From: Hyphomicrobiales bacterium | GTDB lineage: Bacteria > Pseudomonadota > Alphaproteobacteria > Rhizobiales > Beijerinckiaceae | Direction: 5' to 3' | Assembly: GCA_026400535.1 (NCBI GenBank) | Contig: JAPLOU010000028.1 | Coordinates: 1-64,000 of the forward strand | DNA: 64,000 bases | Shown here: piece after piece, positions 53,200 to 61,647 of the stretch | How positions within the stretch are numbered: position 1 is the first letter of the stretch | Layout: every line of letters begins with the position of its first letter | The notes under the pieces: model-generated | The model's database searches: none | Seen by the model: only the letters and a program-made list of their open reading frames with translations | What the model was told of the DNA's origin: nothing | Made by a program: the position numbers and the translations under genes

Positions 53200-54879
53200 G
53201 TGAACAGCCTGGTTCAGCAGTTCAGCAGATTGGGTGCCGGCCGGCTTGCCGCCATGCTGACGGTGGCGGCTGCCCTTCTGGTTTTTTTCGGCTTCGTGAT
53301 GTTCCGTTTCTCGCAGCCAACAATGGGTTTGCTCTACAGCGACCTGTCGCTTCAGGACGCGGCGCAGATCGTCAAGGACCTTGAAACGCGGAACATCAAG
53401 TATGAGTCGCGCGGCGACGGTTCAGCCATTCTGGTGCCGCGTGGCGACATCCCGCGCATCCGCATGGAACTCGCCTCCAAGGGGCTGCCATCGGGCGGCG
53501 GCGTGGGCTACGAGATCTTCGACAAGGGCGACGCGTTCTCGTCCACGAGCTTTGTGCAGAACATCAATCACCTGCGCGCTCTCGAAGGCGAGTTGACCCG
53601 CACCATCCGCGGCCTCGGACGGGTGCAGAACGCGCGCGTCCATCTGGTCATCCCCGAACGCAAGCTGTTCGAGCGTGACCGCGAGCCGCCGCGTGCCTCG
53701 ATCGTGCTGAAGCTGCGTGGGGATCTGGAAGCGGGCCAGATCAGGGCGATCCGCCACCTGGTCGCGTCTGCGGTCGAAGGTCTCAAGCCCGAGCGGGTTT
53801 CGATCGTCGATGAGGGCGGCCGGCTTCTGGCCGACGGGGCGCAGGGCGACGCGGGCGCAATGGCCGGATCCGTCGGCGACGACCGCCAGACCACCATCGA
53901 GCGCCGCGTAAAGGCCCAGATCGAGGAAATCGTGGCGAGCGTGGTCGGCTCTGGCCGCGCACGGGTTCAGGTCAGCGCCCAGTTGGAAATGAACCGCGTC
54001 GAAAGCCGCTCCGAGACCTTCGATCCCGAAAGCAGGGTGGCGCGCTCGACCCAAAGCCGCACCGAAAGCTCCGCCAACAGCGAGCCGGGCGCGCAAGGCG
54101 TGACGGTCGGGAACGAACTGCCGGGAGCGCAGGGGCAGGGCGGTGGACAGGCCCAGACCCGCGAGCAGAGCAGCAAGAACGAGGAAATCACGAATTTCGA
54201 AATCTCCCGCACGACGCGGACCGAAGTGCTGGAGGGCGGCCGGCTCCGCCGTCTGTCGGTCGCCGTGCTGGTCGACGGCATCTATGTCCGTCCTGCTGCA
54301 GGGGGGGACGCGGTCTATCAGCCGCGTCCGCAGGAGGAACTCGACCGGATCGGCGCGCTTGTGCGCATGGCCATTGGCTTTGACCGCCAGCGCGGCGACC
54401 AGGTCGAGGTTGTCAACCTGCGCTTCGCCGACGCGCCGCAACAGATCGAACTGAAGGAACAGACACTGATGCAGCAGCTGCTGTCCTTCACCAAGGAGGA
54501 CATCCTGCGCGCCATCGAGCTTGGCGTCATTATTCTTCTGACGCTGATCGTCCTGCTCACAGTGGTGCGACCGCTGCTCAAGCAGGTCCTCTCACCCGAC
54601 AAGCCGAAGGGCAGCAATGGTGATGGTGGCGGGGCTGAGGGCGGCGGTGGTGGCGCAGGAGGAATGCAGTCCCTGCCCCAAGCTGCCGGGGGGCAGCAGA
54701 TGCTGGCCGGGCCCTCGTCCACGGACACACCGTCGGAGCGCATGCTGGCGCTTGCGCAGATCAAGGGCAATATCAAGGCACAATCGGTCGAGAAGATCGG
54801 CGGCATGGTCAACCAGAACCCATCTGACGCCGTGGCCGTGCTGCGCTCATGGGTTCACGAACAGCCATCGGGAGCCTGA
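53200..54879 (+). CDS. fliF: Flagellar MS-ring protein
   Basis: Forms the MS ring in the inner membrane, base of the flagellum. The 559-residue protein has two membrane helices (about 14-36 and 440-460), between them the YscJ/FliF domains (MGLLYSDLSLQDAAQIVKDLE, GVGYEIFDKGDAFSSTSFVQNINHLRALEGELTRTI, VQNARVHLVIPERKLFERDREPPRASIVLKL). The C-terminal tail PSERMLALAQIKGNIKAQSVEKIGGMVNQNPSDAVAVLRSWV binds FliG. Start is GTG at 53200. It overlaps nothing and is 3 bp before fliG. Confidence 0.97.
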   Translation: MNSLVQQFSRLGAGRLAAMLTVAAALLVFFGFVMFRFSQPTMGLLYSDLSLQDAAQIVKDLETRNIKYESRGDGSAILVPRGDIPRIRMELASKGLPSGGGVGYEIFDKGDAFSSTSFVQNINHLRALEGELTRTIRGLGRVQNARVHLVIPERKLFERDREPPRASIVLKLRGDLEAGQIRAIRHLVASAVEGLKPERVSIVDEGGRLLADGAQGDAGAMAGSVGDDRQTTIERRVKAQIEEIVASVVGSGRARVQVSAQLEMNRVESRSETFDPESRVARSTQSRTESSANSEPGAQGVTVGNELPGAQGQGGGQAQTREQSSKNEEITNFEISRTTRTEVLEGGRLRRLSVAVLVDGIYVRPAAGGDAVYQPRPQEELDRIGALVRMAIGFDRQRGDQVEVVNLRFADAPQQIELKEQTLMQQLLSFTKEDILRAIELGVIILLTLIVLLTVVRPLLKQVLSPDKPKGSNGDGGGAEGGGGGAGGMQSLPQAAGGQQMLAGPSSTDTPSERMLALAQIKGNIKAQSVEKIGGMVNQNPSDAVAVLRSWVHEQPSGA

Positions 54880-54882
54880 GCC

Positions 54883-55932
54883 GTGGCCAGCGCACCCCGC
54901 TCAGGCAAAGGCGCCGTCACGGCCGATGCCCAGTCGAAGCAGCTGACCGGCCCACTGAAGGCTGCGGTCATCCTTCTGCTGCTGGGCGACGAGTTCGGCA
55001 AGCCGATCTGGACCGAACTTGAGGATCATGAAATCCGCATCCTGTCGCGCTCGATGACCGAACTGGGCACCATCGAAGCGGAGACAGTCGAGAGTGTCAT
55101 GGTCGATTTCGTGGCGAAACTGTCGAATTCAGGCTCGGTGACGGGCACTTACGACCGGACCGAGGCGCTGCTGATGCGCATCCTGCCCAAGGCGCAGGTC
55201 TCGGCCATCATGGAGGAAATCAGAGGTCCGGCGGGCCGCAACATGTGGCAAAAGCTCGCCAACATCGAGGCCGCCGTTCTCGCCAACTTCCTGAAGAACG
55301 AATACCCGCAGACCGTCGCGGTCGTGCTCTCGAAGATCAAGCCGGACCATGCCGCGCAGGTGCTGAGCATGCTGCCGGAAGATGTCGCGATCGACTGCGT
55401 GCAGCGGATGCTGCGCATGGAGAACGTGCAGAAGGAGGCGCTCGACCATATCGAGCAGACCCTCCGCTCCGAGTTCGTGGCGACCCTGACGCAGACCCAG
55501 CGGCGCGATCCGCATGAGATCATGGCGGTGATTTTCAACTCCTTTGACAGGCAGACGGAGGGGCGGTTCCTGTCCTCGCTTGACGCCATCAGCAAGGATG
55601 CCTCGCGCAAGATCCGTGCACTCATGTTCACCTTCGAAGACCTTCAGAAGCTCGATCCGGCAGGTATCCAGACCTTGCTGCGCGTCGTGGACAAGGACAC
55701 GCTCGCCCGCGCGCTCAAGGGCGGCAACGACAAGGCCAAGGAGTTCTTCTTCTCCGGAATGTCGGCGCGTGCCGCCAAGAACCTGCAGGACGACATGCAG
55801 AGCCTTGGGCCGCTCAGGCTGAAAGAGGTCGATGAGGCCCAGTCGCGGATCGTGAAGATGGCCAAGGACCTCGCCGACAAGGGCGAACTGATGATCGCCA
55901 AGAACAATGCCGAAGACGAACTGATCTATTGA
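54883..55932 (+). CDS. fliG: Flagellar motor switch protein FliG
   Basis: Rotor switch component that interacts with the stator. The 349-residue protein has the N-terminal LTGPLKAAVILLLLGDEFGKPIWTELEDHEIRILSRSM, the middle domain EYPQTVAVVLSKIKPDHAAQVLSMLPEDV, and the C-terminal torque helix SRKIRALMFTFEDLQKLDPAGIQTLLRVVDKDTLARAL with the conserved charged residues. It starts with GTG at 54883 right after fliF. Length is typical. Confidence 0.97.
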   Translation: MASAPRSGKGAVTADAQSKQLTGPLKAAVILLLLGDEFGKPIWTELEDHEIRILSRSMTELGTIEAETVESVMVDFVAKLSNSGSVTGTYDRTEALLMRILPKAQVSAIMEEIRGPAGRNMWQKLANIEAAVLANFLKNEYPQTVAVVLSKIKPDHAAQVLSMLPEDVAIDCVQRMLRMENVQKEALDHIEQTLRSEFVATLTQTQRRDPHEIMAVIFNSFDRQTEGRFLSSLDAISKDASRKIRALMFTFEDLQKLDPAGIQTLLRVVDKDTLARALKGGNDKAKEFFFSGMSARAAKNLQDDMQSLGPLRLKEVDEAQSRIVKMAKDLADKGELMIAKNNAEDELIY

Positions 55933-55948
55933 AGTCGAGCAAACCAGC

Positions 55949-56557
55949 ATGAACGCCGCCAGATTCACCTTCGAGACAGACTTTCGCGCCGAGGCCAATG
56001 GCCGCCGTGCGACCGATGTCGACGTGGCGGCGGCGCGTGAGCAGGGCTTCAACGACGGCTATGCCAAGGGTCAGGAGGTGGCGGAGGCCAAGGCAAGCGC
56101 CGCGCTGACGCACATGGCCGGGCTCATCTCGGTCCAGGCCGAAAGGCTCCTTGCTGTCCATGACGACCGCATGGCGCAGATCGAGGCCTGTGCCGCCGCG
56201 CTGGCGGTCAAGATGGCGCGGCGCATGGCTGGCGCGGCGCTGGCCGAGAGGCCGCAGGCCGTAATCGAGCAGGCCGCGCGCGAATGCCTGGTGCATGCCC
56301 GCAGCGCTCCGCATCTGGCCGTGCGCGTGCATGCCGACTTCGTCGAGGATGCAGAGCGCCTCTTCGGCAGGCTGACCCATCAGAGCGGCTATGCCGGCAA
56401 GGTCATCATCCTGGGCGAGCCCGAGATCGCCGCCGGCGACGCGCGCCTCGAATGGGCCGATGGCGGCGTCGTGATCAACCGCGAGGCTGTCGACGCCATG
56501 ATCGATGCCGCCGCCGAGAAGGTGCTGGGTGCCCGCCCGGACACCCTGCTGAGCTGA
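55949..56557 (+). CDS. fliH: Flagellar assembly protein FliH-like
   Basis: Regulator of the export ATPase. The 202-residue protein is divergent, as usual for FliH. Its features are the FNDGYAKGQEVAEAKASAALTHM glycine/alanine helix, and the C-terminal VRVHADFVEDAERLFGRL ... GKVIILGEPEIAAGDARLEWADGGVVINREAVDAMIDAAAE, which matches the FliH/YscL C-terminal domain. Identification also rests on position between fliG and fliN. Confidence 0.82.
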   Translation: MNAARFTFETDFRAEANGRRATDVDVAAAREQGFNDGYAKGQEVAEAKASAALTHMAGLISVQAERLLAVHDDRMAQIEACAAALAVKMARRMAGAALAERPQAVIEQAARECLVHARSAPHLAVRVHADFVEDAERLFGRLTHQSGYAGKVIILGEPEIAAGDARLEWADGGVVINREAVDAMIDAAAEKVLGARPDTLLS

Positions 56558-56570
56558 AGGAGCGCCAACC

Positions 56571-56912
56571 ATGTCCAATGCAGACCTTCCGCTTCCACCT
56601 CTGACGGCCGGTGCCGGAGCGCTGTCGCCGTCCGGGCATGACAGGTCGGGGCCTGTGGCGAACAAGACGGCGGAGGACCTCGAGCAGGTTTTCGATGTGC
56701 CCGTTACGGTCGCCGCGATCCTGGGATCGCACCGCATGCCGATCGGTGATATGCTGAAGCTTCAGCCGGGCGCTGTGCTGGAGCTGGACCGCCGGGTTGG
56801 TGAAGCCATCGACATTTTCGTCAATGATCGCCTCGTGGCGCGCGGCGAGGTCGTGATCGTCGAGGACAAGCTTGGCGTGACCATGACCGAGATCATCAAG
56901 GCCGAGCGGTAA
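56571..56912 (+). CDS. fliN: Flagellar motor switch protein FliN
   Basis: C-ring component, 113 residues, with one SpoA domain: FDVPVTVAAILGSHRMPIGDMLKLQPGAVLELDRRVGEAIDIFVNDRLVARGEVVIVEDKLGVTMTEII (about 41-110). The preceding 40 residues are a variable linker. Starts after GGAGCGCC at 56571 and is 13 bp after fliH. Confidence 0.96.
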   Translation: MSNADLPLPPLTAGAGALSPSGHDRSGPVANKTAEDLEQVFDVPVTVAAILGSHRMPIGDMLKLQPGAVLELDRRVGEAIDIFVNDRLVARGEVVIVEDKLGVTMTEIIKAER

Positions 56913-56979
56913 GCCGCCCCGTGCCGCCAAGCGCAGTATGTTCCGGGGCGCGAGGCGTCCCAGCTGGAAGGAATGAGCC

Positions 56980-58344
56980 ATGAGACTGCTGATTGTCGGA
57001 AGCCTCAAGGGGCAACTCATCGCGGCCGCCAAGATCGCGGTGGCGCGCGGCGCCTCGGTCGCCCAAGCCGACACGATCGAGCAGGCGCTGTCGGTCCTGC
57101 GCACCAAGGGCGCGGATCTGGCGATGGTCGACGTCGCGCTGTCGATCCGGACGCTTGTCGACGCGCTGGAGGCGGAGCGCATCCGCACGCCGATCGTGGC
57201 ATGCGGCACCGGAACGGACGCGCGCGCCGCGGTCGCGGCGATTCAGGCCGGCGCCAAGGAATATGTACCGCTGCCGCCCGATCCGGATCTCATTGCCGCC
57301 GTGCTGGAGGCGGTCGCCAATGACAGCCAGACCTTCGTCTGGCGTGATCCGGCGATGGAGCGTGTGGTCAAGCTGGCCGAGCAGGTGGCGCGCTCGGAAG
57401 CGCCCGTGCTCGTGACCGGCGAAAGCGGGGTCGGCAAGGAGGTGATCGCCCGTTTCCTGCACCAGAAGTCCGGCCGCCGTGACCGTCCGATGGTGGCGGT
57501 TAACTGCGCCGCGATCCCGGACAACCTGCTGGAAAGCGAGCTGTTTGGCCATGAGAAGGGGGCGTTCACCGGTGCCATCGCGCGGCGCATCGGCAAGTTC
57601 GAGGAAGCGAGCGGCGGAACGCTCCTGCTCGACGAGATCTCGGAGATGGACGTGCGGTTGCAGGCCAAGCTGTTGCGGGCGCTCCAGGAGAAGATGATTG
57701 ACCGGGTCGGCGGCTCGGCTCCTGTGAAGGTCGACCTGCGCATCATCGCCACGTCGAACCGCAACCTGACGGATGAGGTGCGCAAGGGCAATTTCCGGGA
57801 GGATCTGCTGTACCGGCTCAACGTCGTGCATCTGAAGATGCCGCCGCTGCGCGAGCGGCCGCAGGATGTGCTGGTTCTGGCCGATCATTTCGCGCGCAAA
57901 TACGCCGAACTCAACGGTTTGCCGGTCCGGCCACTCGATGCGGAGGCACGGCGCGCGCTGACGCTGAACGCATGGCAGGGCAATGTCCGAGAACTGGAGA
58001 ACACCATCCATCGGGCCACCTTGCTGGCAAGCGGCATGGAGATTGGCATTGATGCCCTGCAGACCCCGGACGGGGAGGCCTTCGGTACGCGCGATGTCGG
58101 CAGCCTCGCCGAACGGGCGGCGTTGACAGCCGAGGCGGTGACGCGTTCTCTGGTCGGACGCACTGTTGCGGATGTGGAGCGTGATCTCATTCTGGACACG
58201 CTCGACCATTGCCTCGGCAACCGGACCCACGCCGCCAGGATCCTCGGCATTTCGATCCGGACCCTGCGCAACAAGCTCAACGAGTATACGGCGGTCGGCA
58301 TCGCGATCGCCGAGCCGGGACAGGCGCGCGCCGGGGCATTATGA
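56980..58344 (+). CDS. flbD: FlbD-like sigma-54-dependent flagellar regulator
   Basis: Activator of late flagellar genes with RNA polymerase sigma-54. The 454-residue protein has a degenerate receiver (1-115: the acidic pocket reads LLIVGSL, and the usual Lys motif reads PLPPD), an AAA+ domain with Walker A GESGVGKE (about 147-154), sigma-54 contact loop GAFTGA (about 195), LLLDEISEMD, and a Fis-type HTH near the end (THAARILGISIRTLRNKLNEY). Loss of receiver acidic residues suggests it is not controlled by phosphorylation, as in Caulobacter FlbD. It starts 67 bp after fliN. Confidence 0.93.
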   Translation: MRLLIVGSLKGQLIAAAKIAVARGASVAQADTIEQALSVLRTKGADLAMVDVALSIRTLVDALEAERIRTPIVACGTGTDARAAVAAIQAGAKEYVPLPPDPDLIAAVLEAVANDSQTFVWRDPAMERVVKLAEQVARSEAPVLVTGESGVGKEVIARFLHQKSGRRDRPMVAVNCAAIPDNLLESELFGHEKGAFTGAIARRIGKFEEASGGTLLLDEISEMDVRLQAKLLRALQEKMIDRVGGSAPVKVDLRIIATSNRNLTDEVRKGNFREDLLYRLNVVHLKMPPLRERPQDVLVLADHFARKYAELNGLPVRPLDAEARRALTLNAWQGNVRELENTIHRATLLASGMEIGIDALQTPDGEAFGTRDVGSLAERAALTAEAVTRSLVGRTVADVERDLILDTLDHCLGNRTHAARILGISIRTLRNKLNEYTAVGIAIAEPGQARAGAL

Positions 58345-58535
58345 ACGCGCTCCCCCATGCGGCGGGATCGGCGCACCGTGCTTTTCCCGCTGGGGACATC
58401 ACGTCGGATGTCCTGAATCAAGCCCGGAAAGCCCGTGGGGTGCAATAATTTACATAATTATTCTGTTATCTCGCGCCGCAAGTAGACTGTGCTATGCAGC
58501 CTGCCAACAAAAAAATGATTGGGAGGCTAGCAATC

Positions 58536-60278
58536 GTGACACAAGCAGATCCTGCCAGACCCTGGCTGGCCTTTTATCCAGCGGGCGCCAAGGCCACGAT
58601 TGATTCCGCCCCGTTCCGGACCGTCGCCGAACTGGTGAGCGCATCGGCGAGACTTTACGGAGAACGCACGGCCTTCACCGTCGTCATGCCGAATGGCATG
58701 TATGGCGATCTGAGCTTCGCCGAGATCGACCGGATGTCGGACGCTTTCGCCGTCTATCTGCGCGACGTGGCAGGCCTCGAACCCGGTGACCGCGTGGCCC
58801 TTCAGGCCCCCAACTCGCTGCCGGTTCCCGTCGTCGCCTTTGGCACGTTCAAGGCCGGTTGCGTGCTGGTCAACGTGAACCCGCTCTACACCTGCGAGGA
58901 AATGGGCCGGCAGTTCCGCGACGCGCAGCCGAAGGCACTGGTGATTGTCGACATGTTTGCCGACAAGTTGCCCGAAGCGCTGAAGATATGCCCGATTCCC
59001 AACGTGATCGTGACGCGCGTGGCGGAGTTCATGCCCGCCATGGTCAAGGGCGTGATCGGCCTGGTCCAGCGCTATTGGGACAGGTCCATTCCGAAGGTCG
59101 AGGTGCCGCATATCAGGCTGCCGGATGCACTCCTGGCAGGTGAAAGCCAGCGGCATTCACGCAGCATCGCCGTCGAAAGCTATGCGTCTGCGCTTGATGG
59201 AACGTCCCTGGCCGCGCTGCAGTATACGGGCGGCACCACGGGCGTGAGCAAGGGCGCGATGCTGACCCATGGCAATATCGTCATGAACATGGCGCAGACC
59301 ATGGCGTTCATGGAAGGCCACGTGAAGAAGGGCGAGGAGACGGTCCTGACCGCCATCCCGACCTATCACATCCTCGCCTTCACATTGAATCTGCTCGGCT
59401 TTTTCTGGCTTGGCAACCGCAACGTGCTGGTGCCGAACCCGCGTCCGCTGGCCAATCTCAAGCGTGCCTTCGAGAACTACAGGATCACCTGGATCGTCGG
59501 CGTGAACACGCTGTTCAACGGGTTGATGAACGAGTTCTGGTTCGCCGAGAACCCGCCCAAGCATCTCAGGGCCTCGTTCGCCGGTGGAATGGCCCTGCAC
59601 GGCGCCGTGGCAGAGCGCTGGCTCAAGATGACGGGCACCCAGGTGATCGAGGGTTATGGCCTGACCGAGACCTCCCCGGTGGTGACAGGCAATCCGATCG
59701 GCAAGGCGCGCGACGGCTCGATCGGGATTCCTGTACCCTCCACCGAGATCATCCTGATCAATGATGAGGGCCAGCAGGTCCCGGCCGGCGAGGCCGGCGA
59801 GATCGCCGTGCGAGGCCCGCAGGTCATGGCCGGTTATTGGCGCCGCGATGACGAGACCGCCAAGGTGATGACGGCCGATGGCTTCTTCCGCACCGGCGAC
59901 ATCGGCACCATGGATCCGGATGGTTACTTCCGTATCGTCGACCGCAAGAAGGACATGATCGTGGTCTCGGGGTTCAATGTCTTTCCGAACGAGGTCGAAG
60001 ATTGTCTCGTGCGCCTTCCCGGCGTGCAGGAGGCCGCCATCATCGGCGTGCCGGACGGCGCGGCGGGCGAAGCGGTCAAGGCTTTCATTGTCCGGATCGA
60101 CCAGACCCTGACCGAAGATGAGATCAGGGCGCACTGCAAGACCTACCTGACCGGCTACAAGGTGCCCAAGCAGATCGAGTTCCGGACCGAACTGCCGAAG
60201 TCGAATGTCGGCAAGATCCTGCGCAAGGACCTTCGCGCGGAGGAACTGGCCTCCCTCGCAACCAGGAAGGCGGCCTGA
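58536..60278 (+). CDS. Long-chain acyl-CoA ligase family protein (AMP-binding)
   Basis: Activates fatty or aryl acids to CoA thioesters. From GTG 58536 (GGGAGG 9 nt before) it is 580 residues: AMP-binding loop ALQYTGGTTGVSKGAMLTHGNI, GYGLTETSP, RTGDIGTMDPDGYFRIVDRKKDMIVVSGFNVFPNEVE and the catalytic Lys in SNVGKILRKDLR. It resembles FadD-type long-chain ligases. It sits inside the flagellar block between flbD and flhA and is followed 2 bp later by a BASS transporter, likely one operon. An AT-rich stretch precedes it. Confidence 0.92.
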   Translation: MTQADPARPWLAFYPAGAKATIDSAPFRTVAELVSASARLYGERTAFTVVMPNGMYGDLSFAEIDRMSDAFAVYLRDVAGLEPGDRVALQAPNSLPVPVVAFGTFKAGCVLVNVNPLYTCEEMGRQFRDAQPKALVIVDMFADKLPEALKICPIPNVIVTRVAEFMPAMVKGVIGLVQRYWDRSIPKVEVPHIRLPDALLAGESQRHSRSIAVESYASALDGTSLAALQYTGGTTGVSKGAMLTHGNIVMNMAQTMAFMEGHVKKGEETVLTAIPTYHILAFTLNLLGFFWLGNRNVLVPNPRPLANLKRAFENYRITWIVGVNTLFNGLMNEFWFAENPPKHLRASFAGGMALHGAVAERWLKMTGTQVIEGYGLTETSPVVTGNPIGKARDGSIGIPVPSTEIILINDEGQQVPAGEAGEIAVRGPQVMAGYWRRDDETAKVMTADGFFRTGDIGTMDPDGYFRIVDRKKDMIVVSGFNVFPNEVEDCLVRLPGVQEAAIIGVPDGAAGEAVKAFIVRIDQTLTEDEIRAHCKTYLTGYKVPKQIEFRTELPKSNVGKILRKDLRAEELASLATRKAA

Positions 60279-60280
60279 GC

Positions 60281-61162
60281 ATGGTCAGCGCATTTGAACA
60301 GTCTTTGCTCGCCATCATGATGGCGGTGATCATGCTTGGCATGGGTGCCGCGCTGACGCCGCAGGATTTCAAGAGTTCGTTGAAGCGACCGTTCGGGCTT
60401 TTTGTCGGGCTGGTCTCGCAATACGGTTTCTTGCCGCTGATCGGCTTTCTGCTGGCCCTGGTGCTGCCGCTGAGCCCGGAGGTGAAGATCGGGCTGGTCA
60501 TCATGTCCTGCATGCCGGGCGGCACGACCTCGAACATCTTCACCTATTTCGCCAAGGGCAATCTTGCGTTGTCGATGCTGATGACAATCAATTCGACCGT
60601 CTTTGGCGTTGTGCTCATTCCCCTGCTGATCGTGGTCTATGCTGCGGGCCTCGGTATCAGTATACCGGCGGACAACATCGTGCGCACGCTGATTGTCCTG
60701 CTGGTGCCGGTGCTGATCGGCATGGCGCTCAGGCGCTGGAATGCCAACATCGGGGCCATTGTCGAACTTGTCGGGGGCGCGCTCGGGATCTTCTTCATCC
60801 TGTTCCTGCTGGCGTCCTGGGTGCCCCGCAACTGGCAGTTCCTGATGAGCACACCGATTCCCGTTTTTGCTGCGGTGATCGGTCTTGGCCTGCTTGGCTT
60901 CGCGGCTGGCTATCTGTTCAGCGCCCTTCTGAAACTTCACCCGCGCAATGCACAGACCATTTCGATGGAGATCGGCATCCAGAATGGACCGCTCGCGGTC
61001 GCCATTGTCGCGTTGAGTTTCGCCGGCACACAGCAGCAGCAGATCATCGCGGTTCCAGCGCTCTATTCGCTGTTCATCGTGATCAATGCGACGCTGCTGA
61101 CGCTCTGGTACCGCCGGATCAACGAAAGGTCGCAGCAGAAGCTTCCCGATTCATTTCTCTGA
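60281..61162 (+). CDS. Bile acid:sodium symporter family (BASS) transporter
   Basis: Inner-membrane transporter of 293 residues with about nine or ten helices and BASS motifs MLGMGAALTPQDF, LIGFLLAL, SCMPGGTTSNIFTYFAKGNLALSMLMT, and EIGIQNGPLAVAIVALSF. Members import bile acids, pyruvate or other organic acids with sodium. Coupling to an acyl-CoA ligase suggests uptake and activation of a carboxylic acid, but the ligand is unknown. Confidence 0.92.
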   Translation: MVSAFEQSLLAIMMAVIMLGMGAALTPQDFKSSLKRPFGLFVGLVSQYGFLPLIGFLLALVLPLSPEVKIGLVIMSCMPGGTTSNIFTYFAKGNLALSMLMTINSTVFGVVLIPLLIVVYAAGLGISIPADNIVRTLIVLLVPVLIGMALRRWNANIGAIVELVGGALGIFFILFLLASWVPRNWQFLMSTPIPVFAAVIGLGLLGFAAGYLFSALLKLHPRNAQTISMEIGIQNGPLAVAIVALSFAGTQQQQIIAVPALYSLFIVINATLLTLWYRRINERSQQKLPDSFL

Positions 61163-61213
61163 GAACGGCTGAGCCGGAGCTTCGTGACAGCGGGCCGCCG
61201 CCTGTCATCTGGC

Positions 61214-61247
61214 CAGAAAGAAGGCCCGCCCCGGCAAGAGGCGGGCC
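61214..61247 (-). terminator. Terminator of the Tyr/Arg-repeat gene
   Basis: Perfect 8-bp stem (ggcccgcc / ggcgggcc) with a 9-nt loop; on the minus strand it is followed by TTCTTTCT. It lies 20 bp after the stop of the minus-strand repeat protein gene and may also stop the convergent BASS transcript. Confidence 0.75.
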
Positions 61248-61266
61248 CTGGTGAGCCTGATCCTGA

Positions 61267-61611
61267 TCAGTAGAAATAGACGCGGCGGACGGGGCGGCGG
61301 TAGTACACGCGGCGGACCGGACGCCGATAGTAGACGGGGCGCCGATAGTAGACGGGGCGCCGATAGTAGACGGGGCGGCGATAGTACACGCGGCGGACCG
61401 GACGCCGATAGTACACGCGGCGATAGCGGTACTGACTGAAGTCCTTGTCGGCCTCGTCAAGAGCCTTCTTGTCGTCGGCTGCGACCTCGATGGTCTCGGG
61501 CAGCTGCGCCACCGGCAGCGTCGTCTCGGTTGCGGCCTCGGCAAGGCTTGGTCCAATGGCGGCCGCTGCCAGTCCGCCAAACAGCCCCATCAGGAAAGTT
61601 CTGCGTTCCAT
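61267..61611 (-). CDS. Exported Tyr/Arg-rich repeat protein of unknown function
   Basis: A 114-residue protein from ATG 61611 (GGAGGATGAA before it). Residues 1-26 are a twin-arginine-like signal (ERRTFLMGLFGGLAAAAIG). A short acidic linker follows (IEVAADDKKALDEADKDF). The last 54 residues are almost only Tyr, Arg, Pro and Val: repeats of VYYRRP and VRRVYYRRP, ending VYFY. The tail would be strongly basic and aromatic in the periplasm, suited to binding acidic polymers such as polysaccharide, DNA or peptidoglycan. I recognise no family; similar low-complexity exported proteins are known in related bacteria. It has its own terminator. Confidence 0.75.
   Translation of the reverse strand: MERRTFLMGLFGGLAAAAIGPSLAEAATETTLPVAQLPETIEVAADDKKALDEADKDFSQYRYRRVYYRRPVRRVYYRRPVYYRRPVYYRRPVYYRRPVRRVYYRRPVRRVYFY
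61323..61376. repeat. Three perfect 18-bp tandem repeats in the Tyr/Arg-repeat gene
   Basis: Unit gccgatagtagacggggc is repeated exactly three times (61323-61340, 61341-61358, 61359-61376). It encodes Arg-Pro-Val-Tyr-Tyr-Arg and keeps the frame; imperfect copies flank it. Confidence 0.95.
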
Positions 61612-61647
61612 TTCATCCTCCGTTATCATGCCCCCTGTGAGCAGCGT

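Noticed and set aside
61323-61376. Mobile-element or CRISPR repeats
   Set aside because: Exact tandem 18-mers that encode protein repeats in frame, with no spacers or transposase.
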